From Diphasiastrum complanatum (taxonomy: Eukaryota; Streptophyta; Lycopodiopsida; Lycopodiales; Lycopodiaceae): 64,000 nt of DNA. The translations under genes and the position numbers were made by a program. Within the stretch, counting starts at the first letter, position 1. Each line of letters opens with the position of its first letter. Where the stretch lies: the NCBI GenBank assembly GCA_029204225.1, contig CM055097.1, positions 55,997,793-56,061,792 of the forward strand, written 5' to 3'. Positions 41,701-56,700 of the stretch are shown here, in pieces. The notes under the pieces were generated by a model that did no database searches, had not been told where the DNA came from, and was given only the letters and a program-made list of their open reading frames with translations.

Positions 41701-44700
41701 GCTTCTGCTTCTAGCAAGCTGTGACATGGGAAGATGTCGAAGCAGTGGGATAAGCGAATGTTGATAAACTGGTGCAAGCGAGTGAGCAAAGAAGTATTTA
41801 GATGCACAGTCCAGTTATGGGGGTGAGAACTGCTGAGATGAAGAAATAGTACCAAGACTAAAGGAAAGGAAGGAATTATCAGAGAGAGTGATACAAAAGT
41901 CATGTATGACTGAGATGGGGATGATGGTGATCCCATGAGCTAATCAACAACACTATGTCTGCCATTGTGAGGATAACAAATATATCTGCTCGAATCAGGC
42001 CAAGGCCCCCAGGCCAGGGCCCAACAAAAAATGGCTAGCTCATGAGCTTCTCCTAGCTGCAATCGGGACCCTCTATAGGTGGTAATAGGGCCCAAAATAC
42101 CCTTTGAGGTCCTGGCAACTCTCAAATCATCTCCATCAAGGGCATGTACACCTCGTCAGTAGGATTATAGAAGTTTGTTTGTCGTAAGGCTGTCCTGTAA
42201 ATAAAGTCATCAAATGAGAAAGACGTAACCTCGCTTTGCATATTTGATAATAGCCGTAGAAAGATCGATAGATGCAAGGTTAACCAATACCCTCCGGAAA
42301 GGAAGAGGACACTGGAGGGAAATAACAAGCTGCAACAAAGATGTCAGACAGGTTGAAAAACTAAAGCACAATAGCAAACGAAAGTAACCATACAAGATTC
42401 ATACACAAAAATATATTAGCTGAATCGAAAAACTCTAATTACTGATCAAAATGTGCATACAATCAATCTACTCATAAGCGATTGTGCTACTATGCTCAGT
42501 CTCCGCAGACTTGCACTCATACAGAACCTAATGTTATAAAATGAGTGTGCTACAATGATCAGTCACGATGGACTTGCACACGTTCTGCCATCTCTCTGCC
42601 ATCAAATTCTCTACGTCCTTGAATTGTACAATGGTTTTCTAGATCATCATTAACAAATTTCCACACCTAGATTACGTAAATTACCTAGATGGTAGTTTCA
42701 GATAATTAAGAGTGGTCAAATTATTGATGAGGGAGAGTCAAGGGGGAGCAGAGAGCGAAGAGATCATCTAGGATGTGTAAGTCACAGGAAATATGTGAAC
42801 TACATTATGCTTTTATGAATATACTTGAGACAAAGGAGACACAGAAGAAGCTTCAGAAGAAGATTCATGGAGGCAGACCATGTGTGAGGAGAGTGCTTTG
42901 ATAATGAAGAATGAGACATGGGATCTCGTGGAGTTGCGTATTGGATGTAAATGGGTTGACTGGACAAAATTCAAATTTGATGGAACCATAGACAAATACA
43001 AGGCAAGGTTGTTTGCAAAAGGTTATGCTTAATCGGAGGACATTGATTATGAAGAAATCTTTGCACCAGTTGCAAAGATCAATATCTTGAGGATAGTTAT
43101 AGCTTTGGTGACTTATTTCGTGGGACATTTAGCAGATGGATGTCAAAAGTGCTTTCTTGATTGGCTATCTTGAAGATGAAGTATATAGGGAGCAGCCAAA
43201 GGGTTTTGCGGTCAATGGAAAAGAGAACGTGGTCTGCAAGTTAAAGAAAGCTTTATAAGGCATTGATTTCCTTTTTCTCACGTTTTTGCAACTCTATCAT
43301 TAAAATTCTGAGCAACTAACATAAATAGCTTCTGGTAGAGACCAATAACAAGCTAGAAAGGGAGGTGTGTTACTTAGGGTTAATGATCGTCAAATAAAGA
43401 TATAAGAGTAATCCCTTCAAGAGTGATTTTTGGATCATCAAGGCTTCGACATCCTATTCACCGCCTATTGGGGGAGGTGATCTCTTAGATACAAATTGTG
43501 CCTTGCTGTCCTAGAAGAAGACCTATTGTTCCATCTCCCTAGCTTCCTGAAAGGCTTTTTTGTGCTCTTGAACTTGTCAAAGGTGAGATCTTCATCTATG
43601 AAGATATGGGTGTTTCTGAGCTTGATTCACTACCAAAGGGCCTCATCTATTCTCCTGTCTGGTGAATGTAATGACCAGTGTGGTGTAAAATTTCTTTAAC
43701 ACAGATAGCATTCAATCCTTGGCTTGCAAGCAGTTACAAAAACATTCAAAGAGGATGGATCTCTTCGTCTTCATGTATTGCCTGGGATCATGCATTTTAT
43801 ATGTATACATGATGACTGTAGTTACCAGCAAATGTGGCAAACTTTGCTAACGCGTTTGCAAACATTGCTCTAAGAAAACCCTAAAATTTTTGGGTGTGTT
43901 TTCTTTGTTTTCCTTTTTTTTGGGCTTGGATCTTTGTATGGGGATCTGGAACAAATACATTCTACATGCTATGTTATACACAGTACGGTATACAAAATAG
44001 CCTTATAATTTATACGTATTTCTGATTGACTTTACAACTTTACAATTAGTGATTAAACATTAGGCTACATGCTACACTGGTGACTGTACAAGAGGACACA
44101 AGCTTGAAAATTCTGAAGCAGTTACTCATTTTTAAAATTTGTCCTCATTGAACCACCAGCAAATGGGTTTGCAAACGCACAAATATGAGTTTGCAAGTTT
44201 GCCAATGCCAGCAAACGTGTTTGCTGGTTGACCATAAGCTTCTAGACCTTCGTTATGAAATTTTTTGGGTTTTCATGACCTGTTCTATCTTCCTAAGTGA
44301 AAGAGACTGTCTTGCCTTCCAGCTGGAAAAACAACCCAGCAGCACTTATAATTATAAGACAAATGTTCAGTAAGAGTTTTGGAAGTTTTCATACCTTCGA
44401 TTCAAGATGTCCTGTCTTTGAAGCTGACCTGTTACTGATCATTTCAGGTTTATAAGACTGTAGAGCTGATTAAGGCAAAGGGTGGAAAGGTCACTCGTGA
44501 ACCAGGTCCTGTCAAAGGAGGAAGTTCTGTGATTGCATTCGTTGAGGATCCTGATGGTTACAAGTTTGAGCTGATTCAGAGAGGCCCTACACCTGAGCCT
44601 CTTTGCCAAGTGATGCTTAGGGTTGGAGATTTAGATCGTTCCATCACCTTTTACGAGAAAGTAAGTATACTTTATGAGAAAGTAAGTTTGCTAAGTTCAG

Positions 44701-47700
44701 AGTTTTATATACATTTGTTTGTATTGGGTCTGGCTGATGCACCCCTTGAAATAAATGGCAGTGAATTAATACCTCTTGATCACATAAAGGCTTGTGATAA
44801 TCTGAAGATGACTGACCTGGTAATTGTTCTTGAAGGCTTTTGGCATGAAGCTGCTTCGTAAGCGTGACAACCCTGAATACAAGGTAGTTTGAAGCTCTGT
44901 GGTTTTAATAACAGCTATAGTTTCACTTGTTTGGTGCTGGTATCTTTAGCCAAAGTAATTCCAGCAACATCAGATAAAATGCTAGCTAATGCTTGGCATA
45001 TTTGTAGCATATTCTATTTATTAAGTTTTGCCATCATTTGTGCAGTATACAATTGCTATGATTGGTTATGGTCCTGAAGATAAGACTACAGTCTTGGAGC
45101 TCACATATAATTATGGTGTGACAGAATATGACAAAGGAAATGGCTATGCGCAGGTACAATGAAAAGATTGGCCTCTTTTTTATGGGATTATTTGCTACTT
45201 GAAACTTTCACTGTAGAATACTAAATGCTTGGTTATTATCTTTTCTTTAAGCACAAAAGTCAATTTCCTTGTTTTTATTCATAATATTTTTACGTTACAC
45301 TGTAGAGTCCTACAATGGGTTGAGAATTGGAGAGTCCTTCATGTCCTTGTCCTTAATGGCTTGCACTAGTTATTAAGAGTGATGAACTTTTGCATGAGCT
45401 GTAGTCGAAGACCTACTTCCAATTTTGGCATCTCTGTAGTTGTAGGGCTTATCTGGATAGTGCATTGGCTCATGGGAACTGATGGGCCTCGCTGCACAAT
45501 ACTTGTAATTATTGCTAGACAATATGGCTGATTGGGCCCTTCTAGCATTAGGAGGAGGTCACTTAGTCTTATTACTATTGATTTTGGTGAGCTTGGTCAG
45601 TCTTATCATGCCTCTTTCCATAAATCATTGGACCCTACAGTCAGCTTCGAATAGGCGTATGCCTCTCGCTTAAGCAGATGGTTTGATCATCTACTTAGGT
45701 ATTTTGATTTGTCTATTTGTTTCTTTTTCCACCTATATCTTAAACCATGTGAAATACTTGAATGCTTCACCCTTATTCTGGAGAAGATTAATCCAGGTCT
45801 TCCACAATAGTCATCAACAAATACCATGAAGTAATTTGCTCCCCCATAAGACTGAGTTCTCATAGGACCACACAAATCTGTATGAACAAGTTCTAGAACA
45901 TTTCTCGCCCTGAATGTACGTGACGGAAATTTCTTCATATGATGTTTTCCTAAGACAGCTCTCACAAACCTTGTGATCAGAAACAACTTGAGGTAAACAT
46001 GTAACCATGTTGTATTTCCTCGAGTCTTGTAGACTTTCGTAATTCAGATGTCCAAATCTCTCTTGCCACAACTTACTCAATGATCCAATATCTGCAATGC
46101 TTGCATGATGACCCACCACCTGAGTTCGAAGTTTGTACAACTTTCCTGCAAGTACACTCTCAGCTAACACTTCATTATCCTTCCTCTTGATGAGACACCG
46201 CTCTTCATCAAATTGCACCACCATGTGTTGAATAGCTGATACTAAGAGTAAGTTCTTCTTGATTCCTAGTACATCAAGAACGTCCTTTTTGTCTCCAACC
46301 TTTACTGAAGGTAGTTGAACCTACATTTTACCGACTCCCTTCATATCATATGAGTAGTTGTCTCCCAACTTCACATTTGATCCATCATCTAGTTTTTGAA
46401 ACTAGACAACCACTCTTGCCTAGGCGTCATATGCTTCGAAGCTCCTGAATCAATAAACCAACACTCCTCTTCCTTCGAGAAGGGGTGAAGTAGTTAAGAC
46501 GACAATTTATTTTTTGAATTGAAGTCCTACAAAGATTGTAGAGAATCAAACTCTATAGGAAGCTTACACGGATCGGAAACCAGATGTAAGTCATTTGAGA
46601 GTGTTTGGAAGTATTGCTTATGCTCACATACCTGAGGATTCAAGGAGCAAATTGGATTCTAAGGCGACCAAGTGATTATTCCTTGGATATGATAGTCAAG
46701 AGAAGGGACACAGGTTGTATGACTTGGAGGGTAAGAAAGTCATCATAAGTAGGGATGTGATCAATCCAAGTACCTAGAGTGACCTTGGTTGAGAAAGGAA
46801 AGAGGAAGGAGAGATCCAAGTATATGGGATACTTATTCACCTCCTACTTCACCAGGTAGGAAGCATCCTACATCATATACTAGAAGATTGCCTAGATGGT
46901 ACTATGAAACTATCAAGGATAGTGTCATTATGGAACAAGGAGAGTCTGGTACACAAGGAACTAGGAGATCTACTAGACTTGAAAAGCAACATGAAGATCA
47001 TGTTCGACAGGAGGATCGTCATAAGGATGGGCCATCTACTTTCAAGGGCAGTGGAGCCTACTGAAGAGCAAGTTGCGAATATCTTTACAAAGAAAAGTTT
47101 CAGAAGTTTAGAGAACTTCTAGGAGTAATAACAAAGTAAACATTAAGGGGGAGTTTTAGGAATTGATGTTTAATTCGTATCCTTGTTAGTTTGGCCATGC
47201 CTGCGTGCATATTGTAGGGGCCATTTCTATTTATAGTAAATTCTAGAGACCATATAGTTATTCGTGCATGTAGGTGGGTGCATCACTACAAGTGTAGAGC
47301 TTGATTTTATTACTTAGTAAATCATTATGATTCTTTACCCAAAATAGATAATAATAGTGGCAATTAGCCTTTTACCTTTAGCTTTTGCTTTTTGGCTTGG
47401 CTTTTCACAAGCTATAGAAGAAGTATTTAAGGAGATTGGCGCCCCACCATGACTTCATTCCATTTTGCTCACTCTTCTGTAATCTAAGTTCTCTTCATTT
47501 CTTATGCTGATCTTGGTGTGTGTGTGTGTGAGTTCTAATACGATTAGATAATCCTATTTAGAATTTGTAGATCAAATTATGACAGTAGTTATCTACATTG
47601 AACTCCTTAAGAAAAAGAGGTGGAGAGTGAGAGTGAGAGTGTAATTGGAAGTCAAATATTGAAATTGATTGTAGCTGTCTCAGAAAATTTGTTTTCTATT

Positions 47701-50700
47701 TTCCAATATTCAATTAGAATTTCGAGGAATCAAAGATTCTAAGAGGAAAGGTGGATGATAGTGTTACAATCCTACTTACTGCAAACCCCTAGGTGTCGGT
47801 TAACCACAAGAGACCGAACGATTCACGTTCCACCCCGCCATAGGACCTAATCCGGGTCCACCCACCGTGCCCTGGCCTGTGATCGTATCAAGCTGGATCC
47901 GACCTCTTTCCCAGACGGCGTCCCATACCACCGCCTAGGCTCTCAGCCATCTCCTGCCTCACGCTAGCAATACATTCTGGCCGTGCACACGTGCTCCATC
48001 CACCTCCTCCTAGGTAGATAGAATGGATGGCAAATGAGTCCTCCTCCCCTTGTATACCTCCAAGGAGAGAGACTCCAAGCCATGTGCACTCCTGGATCAT
48101 GACACGTGGCAACCATGCAGGTTCACGAGTGACCGGTCAAGTCTACAGGCCCAGTCATCCAGTCTCAAGTTTGGGTTTGGGACCCAAGGGAGTTGGGTCC
48201 CTAACATTCCCTCTTCCTTAAAAAATTCCTTATCTAAGGAAGGAATCCAGGGAATCTCAGTTTAAGGTCATGTTCTTTCTCCCAATTATCGTCATCCTCG
48301 GATCTTCCTTTCCAATGAACCAAGTACTCAGTTACCTGCCGGTTACTGAGCCCATGTTGACGTACATCAACAATGGCCTGTGGTTCAGTAGGTACAAAGG
48401 ATGATAGGTCTTCCAGTTGAATTACGTCCTCCTGAGGCATCAAGTCATCCTTTCCACCAAGTCGTTCCTTTAAACGACTAATGTGAAAAACTGGATGTAC
48501 CTTAACACCTTGAGGAAGTTCCAGCTGGTACGCATTCCGATGGAGTGTCTTTACTATACGGAATGGCCCCGTCGCTGAGTGCTTTGCGCTATTATATGCA
48601 AATTCAATCATTGGAAGGTACCTTTCCCAATCCGACTGTCTTCTGGAAACATATGCTCGAAGCATATCTTCCATAGACTGGTTTGTCCTCTCTGTCTGAC
48701 CATCCGATTCAGGATGATCTGAAGACCCCAAACTTAGAGTGGTCTCTAATTTCTCAAAGACCGCTTGCCAGAATTTGCCAGTGAACTTTGGATCTCGATC
48801 ACTAACAATTTCATTCGGCAACCCAAACAACCTGAACAACTTTTCCACGAAAAGCTGTGTAAGTTCAGAAGCTTTGACAGTTTGCTTGGTTGGTATGAAC
48901 TGCGCCATTTTAGTTAACCTGTCAACTATTACCCAAATGGCATCATTTTGCTTCCCCGTCCGAGGTAGCCCAACCACAAAGTCCATGGAAATGCTTTCCC
49001 ACTTTCTTTCGGGAATTTCCAAGGGCATTAACAAACCAGCTGCCTTAAGTCTTTCAGCTTTGTTAACTTGGCATTGCGCACACTTGCTAACATATGCCTC
49101 CACCTGACTTTTTAAATTTGGCCAGTAAAAGTTCCTTTTTACTAAGTCAAGTGTCCTTTGAGCGCTAGGGTGCCCTGCACACGGGCTGTCATGACATTCA
49201 TGCAGGATTTGGGCCCTTATATCATCATTTTCTGGCACACAAACTTTTCCATTCCGGAAAAGTAACCCATTCCTAATGGAATAGTCTCTTTGTATCTTGT
49301 CCTGAGGAGAAATCTTGGAATCCTGCATTCCAAGCTTATCACTAGATCTAGTAGACCCTGCCAGGATGTCTAGCCAAATACGACCGAAGTACCTATCGGT
49401 CTTACACAAATCTCTTAAGGACAGATACAACTCAGATTGGATCTCAGAAAAGCTTAATTGATTAACCTCTCCAATCCGGCTTAAGGCATCCGCGACACTA
49501 TCAATGTCATAATGAAATTCTTGGAGCATCTCTGACCATCTGGCCTTACGACCCCTAAGGTCGACCGCATCGTTAATATACTTTAACGCTTGATGGTCAG
49601 TAACTATGGTAAACTGGGAACCATATAAATAATGTCTCCAAACTTTCAGGGCATGAATAACAACAAAAAGTTCCTTGTCATAGGTGGAATACCGCCTTTG
49701 AGCAGGGTCCAACTTCTTACTTTCAAAAGCTACCGGACTACCATCTTGATATAGGACTGCGCCTATAGCATAGTCACTGGAATGCGTTTCAAGTACATAT
49801 GGCTTGTTAGGATCCACTATGTGTAAATTAGGCGCTGTAGTTACACAGTATTTGAGGTTTCAAAACTCTGATTCAACTCTTCAGTCCAAGTAACTGGAGG
49901 ACTGAACTTACTGTGTCGGCTAACTCTTTAGCCCCTTGACGACATTCGTCAAGGCGAATGCAATTAATGCATAGTTCAAGATGAATCTATGAAAAAACCC
50001 CGTGAAGCCCAAAAAGGACTTAACCTCTCGGATGGTTTTAGGGATAGGCCATTCACGTACTTGTCGGACTTTATTTGGGTCAATTTCTAACCCATGGTCC
50101 GAAATAATGTGACCAAGTTATTATGGAAGAACACACATTTGGACTCCTTGGCAAAAAGCTTCTCCTGTCTAAGTAACTTTAATACGGTCCTGAGATGCTC
50201 CTCATGCTCCTCCAAGGTGTTACTATAGATGAGGATATCATCTAAGTAGACTATTTCGAACTTCCCCAGATATGGACGAAGAAGATCGTTCATCATCTGC
50301 TGGAAGCTCGCTGGAGCATTCGTCAAACCAAAAGGTAAAACCAGAAACTCATGATGCGTACCTAGTTCTAAACCTGGTTTTTTCAATATCCTCAGTTTTT
50401 ATGTGAATCTGATGATACCCTGATCTTAAATCGATTTTGGTGAAGTACTTTGCACCATGCAATCGATCAACCAGTTTATCCATTCGCGGCAAAGGATAAC
50501 GGTTTTTAATCGTTAACTTACTCAACTTTTTAAAGTCCACACAAAGACGAGTACCTCCGTCTTTTTTATCAACAAGGAGCACAGGTGCCCCCCATGGAGA
50601 TTTGCTAGGCCTAACATGGCCCATCTTAAGGTAATTTTGCAGTTGCCTAAAAACCTCATCCGTAATACTCATCCTATATGGATACAGTGATATAGGAGAA

Positions 50701-53700
50701 CTACCAGGAATCAGTTTAATACCATGGTCAACACCCTAGAGGGGGGAAGTCCCTCAGGAAGCTGCTCAGGAAATACATCGTTAAATTCTTGTCTAAGTTT
50801 CCTAAAAATTTCACCTTCCGGCGAGTTTTCTTGTTTTAGGTTATTAGACATTAATTCCATTTGGAGATTGTAAAATTGCAAACTACGTTCTTCATGGTAA
50901 GTAAGTTCTTTTAACCAACATAAATAAGAACTGCAATCCACAATATCCATACATTTAACAGTTTCCAAAGCAGAAAGCATATACGGAGTAGAAATATCTA
51001 CATTTCCATTCAATTCTATGAGTGAGCCGTTATGTAAAAACGACAAACTGTGTTACATAGTTTTTCTTCATAGACTCGTTCCTCTCATAGAACCATTCCT
51101 TACCAAGTATAACATCTACCCTATCTAGATTCATAATATGAAAGTTTAATTTATCCTTATAGGCTTGAATCTCTATTGGTAGACGTGGGACTATCCGGTC
51201 CCAAACTTGGCTTTCTGCTCCAGTTGCCAGCTTCACTGTGTATCGGTGGTCACTTTGCCTTGTTTCCACCTTTAGCTTCTGCAACAAATTAGCGTTAAAA
51301 AAATTATGCGTGGAACCATCGTCAAATAAAACAGTTACGGCTTGGCCGCCCACAACCCCCTTCATCCGAATGAGGTCATGAGGGCCAAAAACAGCCGTAT
51401 TAAAACAACAATGCTCACACACAGAATTACCAGCAAAGGAAAGATCTACACTAGATATGCTAGAGTTACCTGGCGTCTTAAAAGATGCCCCTTTAGCTTT
51501 CCGTTTCTTTGGACATTCCTTCGCGACATGACCTGGTTCCATGCAATTGAAGCACATATTGTCGCTTCTGGGTTTCATGAAGGTTTCCTGGTCCAAGGTA
51601 GATCTTTTCTTCGATTTCCCTGAACCTGAAGCCCCTTCCTTTGCCTTATCTTTTGATTTCTTTGGAAAGAAAGGCCTCTTACCCTTTACGTCGGGCAAGA
51701 CACCAGTCTCAGGCTTAGCCATTGTACGAGTATCATCGTAGATTCTGGCGAAGCGAACAACATCCTCGAGGGGAAGAGGCTGGTTCCTCTTGACCTCTAG
51801 CTGGTGGTCTCTTGGCAACCCCAGTATAAAATGCAATTTTACTAACAAGGGATCTATTCTAGTTGCAAAACGAGAATAGACCTCTTGAAATTCTTGTAAA
51901 TACTAATCCAGGGGCCGGTTCCCCATATGGATTGTTGCATACTAACAGTAAAATTCAAAATCATCAAGAATAGGAAGGAAGGCCGCCTTGAAGGCCTTAC
52001 AAAAATCCTCCCAATTCCTAGGAACTTCAGGCTTACCCCTTATATCTTGCCACCAGGTAAATGCTTTACCTCGCAGGTACATGACAGCGAGATTGATCTT
52101 GTTGTCCTCGGATGAATCGTGCATGGAAAAGTGCGAATTCCATCGATCCAGCCATTGCAAGACCACCTCCGGGGTTCTATCCTTCTTTTCCCCAACAAAA
52201 ACTTCAGGAGTGAACAAGGGTTGATGCACCAATTGCCTTAGCTGCGTCAATTCCTTGAGATCCTGTTGATTCTGACTGTGCTTAGCTTGCATATCCACAA
52301 TTTGTTGTTGTGGACTATTAATAGCCAGCATCAAAGCATCAGGGTCTAAAACAGAGGCAGGTACTGTAGCCTCAAGAACAGGGGACATAGGCTGTGTGGT
52401 AGGAGTAGGCTCCATTTTTTCAAAGAGAAAAGAGGTGAATTAAGAAGAGATGATAGAAAGGAATCAAAAGCTACTCAAGGAAGATAGATACAAAGCTACT
52501 CTTGCTGACTCTTCACAAACCAGATGGTATTGTCCATGGCTACCAAGAGGAATAAGAGAGAGCAAGAAGAAGGATGCACCACCACCTCCACCTCTTCTTC
52601 CCAAAAAAACTCATGCATAGGAGAGGTATGCCTCCCTCTCCATGCTTGCTTACCACTTGCCAAGTGATTTTTCTTTGCTACCAAAACTTGATCACGATCA
52701 AGGGATTGATTAGTTTCTATCACCACCCGTCAGAAGCACCGAAACTTACAAGAGACACTTTACAGATCAACGCACCTGCTTTCAGCATGCATTGGCTCTG
52801 ATACCATATGTTACAATCCTACTTACTGCAAACCTCCAGGTGCCGGTTAACCACAAGAGACCGAACGATTCACGTTCCACCCCGCCATAGGACCTCACCG
52901 TGCCCTGGCCTGTGACCGTATCAAGCTGGATCCGACCTCCTTCCCAGACGGCGACCCATACCACCGCCTAGGCTCTCAGCCATCTCCTGCCTCACGCTAG
53001 CAATACATCTTGGCCATGCACACGCTCTCCATCCACCTCCTCCTAGGTAGATAGAATGGATGGCAAATGAGTCCTCCTTCCCTTGTATACCTCCAAGGAG
53101 AGAGACTCCAAGCCATGTGCACTCCTGGATCATGACACGTAGCAATTGTTGAAATAAATGCCTATTTTGCCCTTTAAGGCTTGTATACTTGTAACTTGTA
53201 AGTTGTGCATAAGACATGGGGGTAAAACATTTATGTACATAGTACACCCCACTTGTGCTAATTAGGCAAGTAATATCAAGTAGGTTGAGGACCCATGTGG
53301 GTTCTAGAGATAGAATTAGCAAGACACCACCTCTATACATTACATGCTAAATGTAGCCCAAAGTTTGGAGGGGTTTCCATGCCCTACTACACTTTGAGTA
53401 ATCATTCAAGTTGTGTGAGCTTTGAAGTCCTCTCTCTCTTGCTTTTGTGTTCTACTCCATAGCTGTTTTTTTTCAAGCTTTCATAGTGTGCTTACTATGC
53501 TGTTATGATACTCCATAGCTAGGCCTTGGAATTTGTCATTGTATCGAAGCAGGTTATGTTGCCTGTGGTGTGGTGAAAGCTTGGACCTGTTTTGATCAGA
53601 TTCCTGCCATTCCTGGAGAGCAGCTTACCTTTGAGGAGGGAGCACTTTTTGTAGGGGCATCTGATCTCTGTGCTATCTGCATGGTTGGAGTACTGTTGGC

Positions 53701-56700
53701 AAGGGGAGTATAGGGAGCCAAAAAGTTTCTAATTTGGGACAAATTTTTTAGTCTTTTTGGACAGCCAGGACTATAGGAGGGCGCTTTCTATAGTGGGGAC
53801 TTCAGTGAAAGTTCTGAGTGGATCTTGGACAATGGCTAGGACAGCCATTCAGGGGGATAGTTTCAAATCCAGAAGCTGAGGGTTATTGAGCAAGTGGCTG
53901 CATACCCTAGTTGGGTGAAAACCCCAGTTTGCCTTTTGTGTTTTATTTCTATCCAGCTATGTCTAGTCTTGCAGAGAGCATGCTGAGTGAAGCCAGCCGG
54001 CTTGATGGCACTAACTTTAGCATATGGAAATTCAAGATCAAGAACATTCTTGAAGACAAAGAATGTTGGAAGCTTGTGACAGGTGAGGAGCCTGTTCCAA
54101 CATCTGAACTTGAACTCAAGGACTATATCAAGAGAGGGGAAAAGGCACACAGGATCATCAACATGTCAGTGAGGGATAATGTGATTCCTCTAATCAGGTC
54201 AGCCAAAGGGCCTGTGGATGCATGGCACATTCTTTGTGCATTGTATGAGATAGCAAGTACAACTAGGTTTCTCTACTTGAAGGACAAGTTGTATACTCTC
54301 AGAATGGAGACATGGGAGACAGTTATTGATCATCTTATGAAGATTCAGGATATTAGATATCAGCTTTCTGTACTTGGAGAGTCTATTGCTGACAAAGACT
54401 TGGTGCCAATAGTTCTGAATAGCTTGTCATATGCTTATCAGAACTTTGTGATGATGATATCTGTGAGAGAGAAGATCCCTACCTATGAAGAAGTCTATGG
54501 TCTCTTGTTACAGGAGGAGATGAGGAGAGTTAAGTTAATCTCTCCAAGAGGGAAGATTTATAGGAGCATGCCTTTGCTTCTAAGAAGAAGCAAAATCCAG
54601 CCAAGGATAAGAAGAAAGGTAAAGGCAAGAACAAAGGAGCACCACAAACACTTGAGCAAGGAATGGAGAACTTGCAGATGTCAGAAGCACAATCCTCCTC
54701 GAATACTTCTTCCACACCTCGAAGGAAGGGGAATTGCAATCACTGTGGTAAATATGGACACTTTGCTTTTGAGTGCAGGAAGAAGCTTGCAGAGCAAAAG
54801 AAGGGCACAAAGAAGCAAGGAGGAAATGTTGTTGAGAGTGTTGCAAGAGAGGAGCAGAGTGACATAAGGCAAGCTGAGTTATTCTCTGTCGCATTGGCCT
54901 CACAAGCTACAACAGGTGGTTGGTACATTGACTCATGTGCTTCAAAGCACATGACCCCTCATAGGGATTGGTTTGATACCTTTGCAACTCAACACACGAG
55001 GTCAAGAGAAAGGGCACAGTACCTGTAAAGCTTCCATTAGGAGAAGTCAAAGTCATTAAGAATGTCTTATATGTACCAGGACTTGCTAAAAATATTCTTT
55101 CAGTAGGAGCTATCACTCAACAAAATATGAAAGTAGAATTTGATGCTACTTATTGTCTTGTGTTGGACTTGAGTGATAATTTGAAGGTTGTGGCCAAAGG
55201 ATTGCAGGAAGATAATCTATACAGGTTGTACACTTCTATCCCTAGTCAGCATGCTTATACAGCAAAAGGAAGTGATGTGGATAGATTGTGGCATGAGAGG
55301 TATGGACATTTTGGCTACCAAAGCATGCAGGTGTTGAACCGGCATCATATGGGTGGAGGGGCTTCCAATTGTTAAGCCAAGCTCTTCAGTTTGCGAGGCT
55401 TGCGCAACAACAAAGGCTTAAGTTTCCCAAGGAGAGCACTACCAGGGCAGCAGGCATACTTGACTTGGTACATTCAGATTTTTGGGGGCCAACCCAAACC
55501 AAATCTGCAGGGGGGGCATATTACTTTATGACCTTTATTGATGACTTCTCACGCAAGATTTGGATTTATTTCTTGAAGTTAAAATTTGAAGCATTCAAGT
55601 ACTTCCTGCATTTCAAAGCTTTGGTAGAAGAACATTCAAGAAAGAAGATAAAGATGCTCAGGTCAGACGGTGGTGGAGAGTTCATTAAGGCAGAATTTGT
55701 GGAATTTTGCAAGGCCAATGGGATCAAAAGGCAGCTTACAGCTCCTCATACCCCTCAGAAAAACGGCGTAGCAGAGAGAAAGAACTGAACTATTGTGGAG
55801 TGTGCAAGGTGCATGCTCAAGGCAAAGGGGTTGCCCAACTGGGGCGAGGCAATGCACACAGCAGTGTTGCTGTTGAATAGAAGTCCAACAAAAGCTGTGG
55901 AAGGCAAAACTCCAGAAGAGGCATTTAACGGCATCAAGCCCAAGGTGGGCGCTTTGCGAGTGTTTGGTTGTACGGCCTATGCCCATATTCCCAAGGATAA
56001 CAGGAAGAAGCTGGATGCAAAATCAGCAAAGTGTATTTTCTTGGGATACAGTGAAGAAAGCAAAGCTTACCGACTTTACGATCTTACTAGCAAGAAGAGG
56101 ATCATAAGTCGAGATGTGATCTTTGAAGAAGATCAAACACCTCCTATAGAGGAACTTGAGATGGAGGATGGTACAAGTGAATTTGTGCCAATACTTGATG
56201 ATCCACATCTATATATTGGGGAGCCTCAGGATGATCATATGAGTGATCAAGAGGAAGAATTTGAGGAGGCTAGGAAGCGGAAGGAAAGGGGCAAATCTGT
56301 AGAGTCCTATTCACCGTCTTCATCACCAACTGCAAGGAAGAAGTTTCCCAAGTGGTATTGGCAAACTGTGTAGGATGGTTTGATATTGGATGAGGGAGAG
56401 AGCCGCAATCCTCAAAGGCAAGCCCAACAACATGAACACCAGGAGACAAACTATGCACTTATGACTACTATTTTGGATTCACAAGATCCGCATACATTCG
56501 TTGAGGCAGCAGATGAGAAGGTATGGCAATATGCTATGCAAGAGGAGTACGACTCCATTCTCAAGAATGATACATGGGATTTGGTGAAGCTACCAAAAGG
56601 GAAGCGTCCTATTGGCTGTAAGTGGGTCTACAGGACCAAATACAAATCGGATGGGAGCATCGAAAAGCATAAGGCAAGGCTGGTTGCTAAAAGCTATGCA

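Noticed and set aside
41586-41936. 116-codon minus-strand ORF in intron 3 of glyoxalase I
   Set aside because: Ser/His/Pro-rich without domain, splice context or start context; likely chance.
43800-44240. Repeated 'gcaaac' words in intron 3
   Set aside because: Scattered short words without a regular period; no element boundary or function supported.
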